A stretch of DNA of 64,000 nucleotides, from positions 124,001-188,000 of the forward strand of contig CAXPPN010000025.1 in assembly GCA_964219345.1 (NCBI GenBank), given 5' to 3'. Positions 59,877 to 64,000 of this stretch are shown one piece after another; position 1 is the first letter of the stretch, and each line of letters opens with the position of its first letter. The DNA is from UBA3537 sp964219345. Lineage in GTDB: Bacteria > Bacteroidota > Bacteroidia > Flavobacteriales > Flavobacteriaceae. Made by a program: the position numbers and the translations under genes. Under the pieces are notes generated by a model that was not told the DNA's origin, did no database searches, and saw nothing but the letters and a program-made list of their open reading frames with translations.

Positions 59877-59903
59877 TAGATATAATTTTTAAAAATCAAC
59901 AGT

Positions 59904-60599
59904 ATGAAAAAAATTGTATTACTACTAACCATCACATTTTTTGGAGTAAATTTTGCTCAAACAAAAAACTTTATTGATCAACCCTATTTGGAAACTACTG
60001 CAAAGGTGGATACCCTTGTCACTCCAGATCAAATTTATTTGTCCATTTATATTCATGAAGGAGAGGATCGCAACAGAACCTCTTTGGAAAAACAAGAAAG
60101 AAAGGTGGCTGCTGTTTTAGAAAATTTGGGAATAGACTTAAAAAAACAATTAAAGCTTGATAATCTAGCAAGCAATTACAAAAAATACTTTTTAAAGCGT
60201 AAAAATGTTTTAAAATCAAAGTCCTATACCCTAGAAGTATATGATGTCATGACCGCCGGAAACGTTCTAATTGGATTGGAAGATGAAGGAATTTCGAATG
60301 TCCGTTTAATTAAAACCGCATACTCAAAAATTGAATCCTTAAAATTAGACCTAAAATCCAAAGCCATTTTAAAAGCAAAAGCACAAGCTGAAGCACTAAC
60401 TAAGCCTCTAAATCAGCAACTTGGAAAAGCAATCCATATCAATGATAAATATTTTAGTAACCCTTATTATTATGGAAATATGAGAATGGCTGCAAGAGCA
60501 GATTATGCGATTGAAGAGACTGTTGAAACTCCTATAGATATTGAATTTTCAAAAATAAAGGTAGAAAGTGAAGTTTCTGTTCGATTTGCCATAAACTGA
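59904..60599 (+). CDS. SIMPL domain (DUF541) periplasmic protein
   Basis: A 231-residue secreted protein. Signal peptide MKKIVLLLTITFFGVNFAQT, then the SIMPL fold with an early VDTLVTPDQIYLSIYIHE strand, the LDNLASNYKKYFLKRKNVLK region and a final FSKIKVESEVSVRFAIN strand. SIMPL proteins form periplasmic assemblies of unclear function, sometimes in oxidative or envelope stress. The ogt gene starts one base inside its stop codon (TGATG), so it is coupled to a DNA repair gene. Confidence 0.85.
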   Translation: MKKIVLLLTITFFGVNFAQTKNFIDQPYLETTAKVDTLVTPDQIYLSIYIHEGEDRNRTSLEKQERKVAAVLENLGIDLKKQLKLDNLASNYKKYFLKRKNVLKSKSYTLEVYDVMTAGNVLIGLEDEGISNVRLIKTAYSKIESLKLDLKSKAILKAKAQAEALTKPLNQQLGKAIHINDKYFSNPYYYGNMRMAARADYAIEETVETPIDIEFSKIKVESEVSVRFAIN

Positions 60600-61150
60600 T
60601 GTCTTTTAAACAAAATATTGAATATCAATATTGTAAATCGCCTATTGAAGAGCTTATTATTGGATCTTACAAGGGAAAACTGTGCTTACTTGACTATAAA
60701 TACAGAAAGCAAAGAAAAATAGTGGACTCGCGTTTATCAAAGGGATTAGATGCTGTTTTTATTGAAAAGAATAATGAAATTATTGAGAAAACAATCATTG
60801 AATTGGAGGCTTATCTCAAAGGAGAATCAAAAGAATTTTCCATTCCAATATTAACCGTTGGAAGTTCCTTTCAAAAAAGTGTATGGAAAGCACTTCAAAA
60901 TATTCCATATGGTCAAAGTTTGAGCTATATGGAACTTACAAAAAAGCTCAACATGAAAGCTACAAGCGTAAGAGCTGTAGCTAATGCCAATGGAGCAAAT
61001 GCCATTTCTGTAATAATTCCTTGTCACAGAATTACAGGAAGCGATGGAAGTTTGATTGGTTATGCAGGAGGTTTACAAACTAAAAAATTATTATTACGAA
61101 TAGAAAAATCAAAAACGATAAATCCAAACGAATTACCGTTGTGGACTTAG
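60599..61150 (+). CDS. ogt: Methylated-DNA--protein-cysteine methyltransferase
   Basis: A 183-residue O6-alkylguanine alkyltransferase, repairing DNA by transferring the alkyl group to its own Cys in VIIPCHRITGSDGSLIGYAGG near residue 142. The helix-turn-helix SVWKALQNIPYGQSLSYMEL is upstream, and the Asn hinge is in RAVANANGANA. No AraC (Ada) domain is fused. Its 1-base overlap with the SIMPL gene indicates co-translation. It converges on the minus-strand DUF gene with an 8-base gap. Confidence 0.95.
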   Translation: MSFKQNIEYQYCKSPIEELIIGSYKGKLCLLDYKYRKQRKIVDSRLSKGLDAVFIEKNNEIIEKTIIELEAYLKGESKEFSIPILTVGSSFQKSVWKALQNIPYGQSLSYMELTKKLNMKATSVRAVANANGANAISVIIPCHRITGSDGSLIGYAGGLQTKKLLLRIEKSKTINPNELPLWT

Positions 61151-61158
61151 ATATTGGT

Positions 61159-61641
61159 TTAGAAAAAACGACTATGCCAGCTTTCTTCGGCAGGGACTTC
61201 CCAGTGTTCCAAGTACTCTGCTTTATTTTGCACTAAGTTATTGAAAACAATAGTCTTTTTGGATACAGCTCTATTTTTAGCCATCGTTTTAAAATCTTTT
61301 AACGGTTTGTAGGCTACAAAATCACCTTGTTTGTAAGAGACATTCATTTTGTCCATTAAATCTACCAAATACTCTTGTTCTAATTTTTGAATAAAATGAA
61401 CTGATACATCAATAGAACAGCCCGTAGCGGTTTGTAGATTTTGATCTAAACCTATAACGATAAAACGTTTATATTTAATTTCAAATCCAGCTTTTAGATC
61501 TGCTCCATGAGCAGTCCATGAGGTAAGAAATTCAGACATTTTTTGAGAAATTTCATTGTTTTCAATATCAGAAAACGAGCGATTACACTGGTATATCCAC
61601 ACTCTTGAGGTCTCTGGAAGGTCTTGAAAATTGACTAACAT
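61159..61641 (-). CDS. Conserved flavobacterial protein mislabelled as ABC transporter ATPase
   Basis: A 160-residue soluble protein starting MLVNFQDLPETSRVWIYQCNRSF. I recall this family carrying the database name ABC transporter ATPase, but there is no Walker A, signature or Walker B motif, so the name has no support here. The conserved TAHGADLKAGFEIKYKRFIVIGLD segment and the C-terminal FNNLVQNKAEYLEHWEVPAEESWH may form a small alpha/beta domain. ATG at 61641 is chosen because it follows the CCG-protein stop by 4 bases; a longer frame to 61695 overlaps that gene. Function unknown. Confidence 0.75.
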   Translation of the reverse strand: MLVNFQDLPETSRVWIYQCNRSFSDIENNEISQKMSEFLTSWTAHGADLKAGFEIKYKRFIVIGLDQNLQTATGCSIDVSVHFIQKLEQEYLVDLMDKMNVSYKQGDFVAYKPLKDFKTMAKNRAVSKKTIVFNNLVQNKAEYLEHWEVPAEESWHSRFF

Positions 61642-61645
61642 TTCT

Positions 61646-62434
61646 TTATAAATCTTCTGCGTTTGCAATAAGCTCAGCAATGTCCAAAACTTCAATTTGT
61701 CCTTCGGCTTTATTTTTTACACCGTCAGTCATCATCGTATTACAAAATGGACATCCAGCAGCTATAATTTCTGGTTTAACCTCAATGGCTTGTTCTGTAC
61801 GTTCAATATTTATTTCTTTGTTGCCAGGTTCAGCTTCTTTAAACATTTGAGCTCCACCAGCACCACAACACAGTCCTTTTTTTCGACAATTTTTCATTTC
61901 TACCAACTCTGCGTCAAGTTTTTTTATGAGATCTCTTGGAGCCTCATAGACATTATTGGCACGTCCCAAATAGCATGGATCATGAAACGTTATACGTTTG
62001 CCTTTAAATTGACCACCCTCTATGGTAAGTCGTCCCTCGTCCAATAGACTTTTCAAAAACTGTGTATGGTGAACGACTTCATATGTTCCACCTAAAGAGG
62101 GGTATTCATTTTTTAAGGTGTTAAAACAATGAGGGCATGCGGTGACTATTTTTTTAATTTCGTAAGCATTTAAAACTTCAATATTTGTTACGGCTTGCAT
62201 TTGAAATAAAAACTCATTCCCAGCACGTTTTGCAGGGTCACCAGTACAACTTTCTTCAGCACCAAGTACGGCAAATTTCACATTTGCTTTGTGAAGAATT
62301 CGTACAAAAGCTTTTGTGATTTTTTTTGCTCTATCATCAAAACTTCCTGCACATCCTACCCAAAACAATACATCAGGAGATTTTCCTTGCGCATGAAATT
62401 CGGCCATTGTTGGTACCTTTAGTTGCTCACTCAT
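61646..62434 (-). CDS. Heterodisulfide-reductase-type Fe-S protein with CCG domains (HdrB/GlpC-like)
   Basis: A 262-residue electron-transfer protein with two cysteine-rich CCG regions: CPHCFNTLKNEYPSLGG, and CCGAGGAQMFKEAE with CPFCNTMMTDG. These bind an unusual 4Fe-4S cluster in HdrB, GlpC and LutA relatives. It probably accepts electrons from, or donates them to, the membrane Fe-S protein encoded upstream. The physiological substrate is unknown. Order on the minus strand: Fe-S membrane protein, HAD protein, this protein, then the 160-residue protein. Confidence 0.88.
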   Translation of the reverse strand: MSEQLKVPTMAEFHAQGKSPDVLFWVGCAGSFDDRAKKITKAFVRILHKANVKFAVLGAEESCTGDPAKRAGNEFLFQMQAVTNIEVLNAYEIKKIVTACPHCFNTLKNEYPSLGGTYEVVHHTQFLKSLLDEGRLTIEGGQFKGKRITFHDPCYLGRANNVYEAPRDLIKKLDAELVEMKNCRKKGLCCGAGGAQMFKEAEPGNKEINIERTEQAIEVKPEIIAAGCPFCNTMMTDGVKNKAEGQIEVLDIAELIANAEDL

Positions 62435-62450
62435 TGTGTGTGTTTATTTA

Positions 62451-62891
62451 TTATTTACTGTCATCAAAGACTTGTATGGTTACTTCTTTTTCAACCAAAT
62501 CTGTAAATTTACCTTTATAGCGAGTTGCTTTTACCAAGTGGTTATCAATCCAGTGGTAATTGCCACCTCTTGGTTTACCCATCAATAGCGTATGATAATT
62601 GAATCCATGTTTTGCAAGCCAGTCTTCTGTAACTTCTCTATGATCTTCAGTTCTTGATGTAAAAAAGCATATCATATGCCCTTCTTCATACCATTTATTA
62701 CAGGTTTGCTTGGCATCTTCAAAAGGCAAACAAGTGGCCATACGCTCTGGTTCTTCATTTGGTACATCTTCCGTTATGGTACCATCAATATCAATTAAAT
62801 AATTTTTTACGCCTTCAGGCAAAACAGGGCTTATTAATTCTCCTTCTTCTACTTTTTGGTGCAATAGTGCATCGGCTTCTTCTCTTTTCAT
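62451..62891 (-). CDS. HAD-superfamily phosphatase-like protein
   Basis: A 146-residue HAD-fold protein. Motif I is YLIDIDGTITED (DxDGT), motif II FFTSRTEDHREV and the Lys motif GKPRGGNYHWIDN. Database names for this family often say phosphoheptose isomerase, but the motifs are those of a phosphatase, not a SIS-domain isomerase. The lack of a large cap domain suggests small or protein substrates. It is embedded between two Fe-S electron-transfer genes, so a role in that pathway is likely but undefined. Confidence 0.82.
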   Translation of the reverse strand: MKREEADALLHQKVEEGELISPVLPEGVKNYLIDIDGTITEDVPNEEPERMATCLPFEDAKQTCNKWYEEGHMICFFTSRTEDHREVTEDWLAKHGFNYHTLLMGKPRGGNYHWIDNHLVKATRYKGKFTDLVEKEVTIQVFDDSK

Positions 62892-62904
62892 TTTTTAATT
62901 AAAG

Positions 62905-64000
62905 TTATTCTTTATTCCAGTTTAATCTATCCATTTGGTTATACGGCCATGGAGCGCCGTTATTTTCAATATTGGTCATCATTGTGTTGAGTTCTGTTGG
63001 TGCTGCGCTATTTTCCATCACAAGATAGCGCCGCATATCCATGATGATTGATAGTGGGTTGATGCTGATTGGGCAAGCCTCTACGCATGCATTACAGCTT
63101 GTACAAGCCCACAATTCCTCATCGGTGATATAATCGCCAAGCAACTGTTTTCCATCGGGTTTAAAAGTTCCCTTATTAATATCGATATTATGGCCAACTT
63201 CTTGTAAACGATCTCGAGTGTCCATCATGATTTTACGAGGCGATAATTTTTTCCCTGTTTGATTTGCGGGACATTCACTAGTACATCGACCACATTCTGT
63301 ACAAGTGTAAGCATTTAATAATTGAATTCTATTTAAATCAAAAACATCAATAGCACCAAATTTTTCTACCTCTGCAGTTGTGTCTTCTGGCATAGCATAG
63401 GGATCAGCATCTGGGTCCATCATCAATTTAACCTCATTTGTTACAGATTCCAAATTGTCGAGCTGTCCATTGGGGGTCAAACGACCATAATAGGTATTTG
63501 GGAAAGCTAATAGGATGTGTAAATGTTTGGAATAATATAAATAATTTAAAAAGATTAAAATTCCAGCAATATGCAACCACCAAGCAGTTCTTTCAATAGC
63601 ATGAAGTGGTAATCCTTCAAACCATGGCGCTACAAACTGACTAATGACATTTCCTGAATTCATACTTTGAAATTGAACATCAGTTGCATTCATTATGATA
63701 AATAGAGCCATTAAAACAATTTCAAAATATAGAATTAAATTTCCATCTTGTTTTGGCCATCCTTTCATTTCAGAACTCATAAAGCGTTGAAGTCGAATGA
63801 TATTTCGTCGAATCCAAAAAACAACAACAGCAACAAAAACTAGTAGTGCAAATATTTCAAACGTACCAATAAGTACTCCGTAAACAGGCCCAATTGAAGA
63901 AAATATACGATGTGTACCAAAAAGCCCGTCAATAACAATTTCGAAGACTTCAATATTGATAACAATAAATCCAATGTAAACAATAATATGTAAAAAACCC
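62905..64000 (-). CDS. Membrane-bound 4Fe-4S dicluster protein (partial, runs off the right edge)
   Basis: At least 365 residues. Up to four hydrophobic helices are present in the visible N-terminal region (for example LVFVAVVVFWIRR and WLHIAGILIFLNYLYY), followed by two 4Fe-4S ferredoxin motifs CTECGRCTSECP and CTSCNACVEACPI. The combination fits a heterodisulfide-reductase/DsrK- or NarI-like quinone-linked electron carrier. The frame stays open to the window edge, so the true start lies further right. It is followed by HAD and CCG genes in the same direction. Confidence 0.85.
   Translation of the reverse strand, partial: GFLHIIVYIGFIVINIEVFEIVIDGLFGTHRIFSSIGPVYGVLIGTFEIFALLVFVAVVVFWIRRNIIRLQRFMSSEMKGWPKQDGNLILYFEIVLMALFIIMNATDVQFQSMNSGNVISQFVAPWFEGLPLHAIERTAWWLHIAGILIFLNYLYYSKHLHILLAFPNTYYGRLTPNGQLDNLESVTNEVKLMMDPDADPYAMPEDTTAEVEKFGAIDVFDLNRIQLLNAYTCTECGRCTSECPANQTGKKLSPRKIMMDTRDRLQEVGHNIDINKGTFKPDGKQLLGDYITDEELWACTSCNACVEACPISINPLSIIMDMRRYLVMENSAAPTELNTMMTNIENNGAPWPYNQMDRLNWNKE

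Noticed and set aside
61642..61695. Longer N-terminus for the 160-residue protein from 61695
   Set aside because: It would overlap the CCG protein by about 50 bases, and the ATG at 61641 starts the conserved part.
1..64000. CRISPR arrays, tRNA or rRNA genes, insertion sequences, integrases, defence islands
   Set aside because: No direct-repeat arrays with spacers, no recognisable cloverleaf or rRNA sequences, no transposase or integrase products and no restriction, abortive-infection or similar gene sets were seen.

Overview
The window is a 64 kb stretch of a low-GC Bacteroidota chromosome, most likely a member of the Flavobacteriaceae. The grounds are the low GC content, promoter-like TAnnTTTG boxes in place of a -10 TATAAT, and a gene set typical of that group. 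That set includes a BatA-domain protein, a YfhO-type membrane protein, DUF4834, a one-chain E1 alpha/beta dehydrogenase, bacillithiol synthase BshA, a GH3/beta-lactamase fusion, a serine-palmitoyltransferase-like alpha-oxoamine synthase and abundant periplasmic or lipoprotein peptidases. I see no tRNA, rRNA, insertion sequence, prophage, CRISPR array or recognisable defence island. This is mostly core chromosome with a few decayed or small accessory genes.

Layout: 1-6.4 kb holds an acyltransferase, a CoA-type Nudix hydrolase, a lipoprotein cyclophilin, an M3 oligopeptidase, OxyR and two small genes. 6.4-8.8 kb is a PadR/PspC-domain/DUF2007 envelope-sensing locus with a perfect palindrome in front of padR. 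8.8-15.5 kb is a tightly packed run: S10 peptidase, GT2, BatA/vWA protein, a dihydroorotase homologue lacking its HxH metal ligands, a small membrane protein and an esterase. 15.5-24 kb carries an MBL phosphodiesterase with a coupled 59-residue membrane peptide, a conserved 483-residue protein of unknown function, bcp, an Fe-S-less endonuclease III, an ECF sigma factor, uvrA and a secreted protein with a frameshifted Arg/Thr-rich tail. 24-28 kb holds a glycosyltransferase, YfhO and DUF4834. 28-33 kb has an outer-membrane barrel protein, then a GNAT enzyme, an alpha-oxoamine synthase and a CysK-like enzyme that together look like a sulfonolipid (capnine) module. 33-38 kb has an S9 peptidase whose lipoprotein signal is broken at an eight-T tract, threonine aldolase, prfB with its programmed +1 frameshift, and arsC.

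38-46 kb contains a decayed lipoprotein locus, fumC, hutI and hutG (histidine degradation), a membrane fatty-acid-hydroxylase-like protein and the fused branched-chain E1. 46.4-49.4 kb is an operon of 2-oxoglutarate dioxygenase, SUI1/YciH, nucleoside phosphorylase and a cytoplasmic NMT1-like binding protein. 49.4-53.2 kb has ung, mutS2 without Smr, a DCC oxidoreductase and a truncated lipoprotein. 53.2-59.7 kb (minus strand) holds a dicarboxylate symporter, aroC, bshA and the GH3/beta-lactamase fusion. 59.9-64 kb has a SIMPL protein, ogt, and a four-gene minus-strand cluster of Fe-S electron-transfer proteins running off the right edge.

Three separate single-base frame disruptions (near 23.83, 34.89 and 38.81 kb) were found, two of them at A/T runs. 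They may be true decay, phase variation or sequencing error, and this is flagged at each site. The strongest leads for new biology are the candidate phase-variable signal peptide of the S9 peptidase, the putative sulfonolipid module, the non-catalytic dihydroorotase homologue and the dioxygenase/SUI1/phosphorylase/NMT1-like operon.
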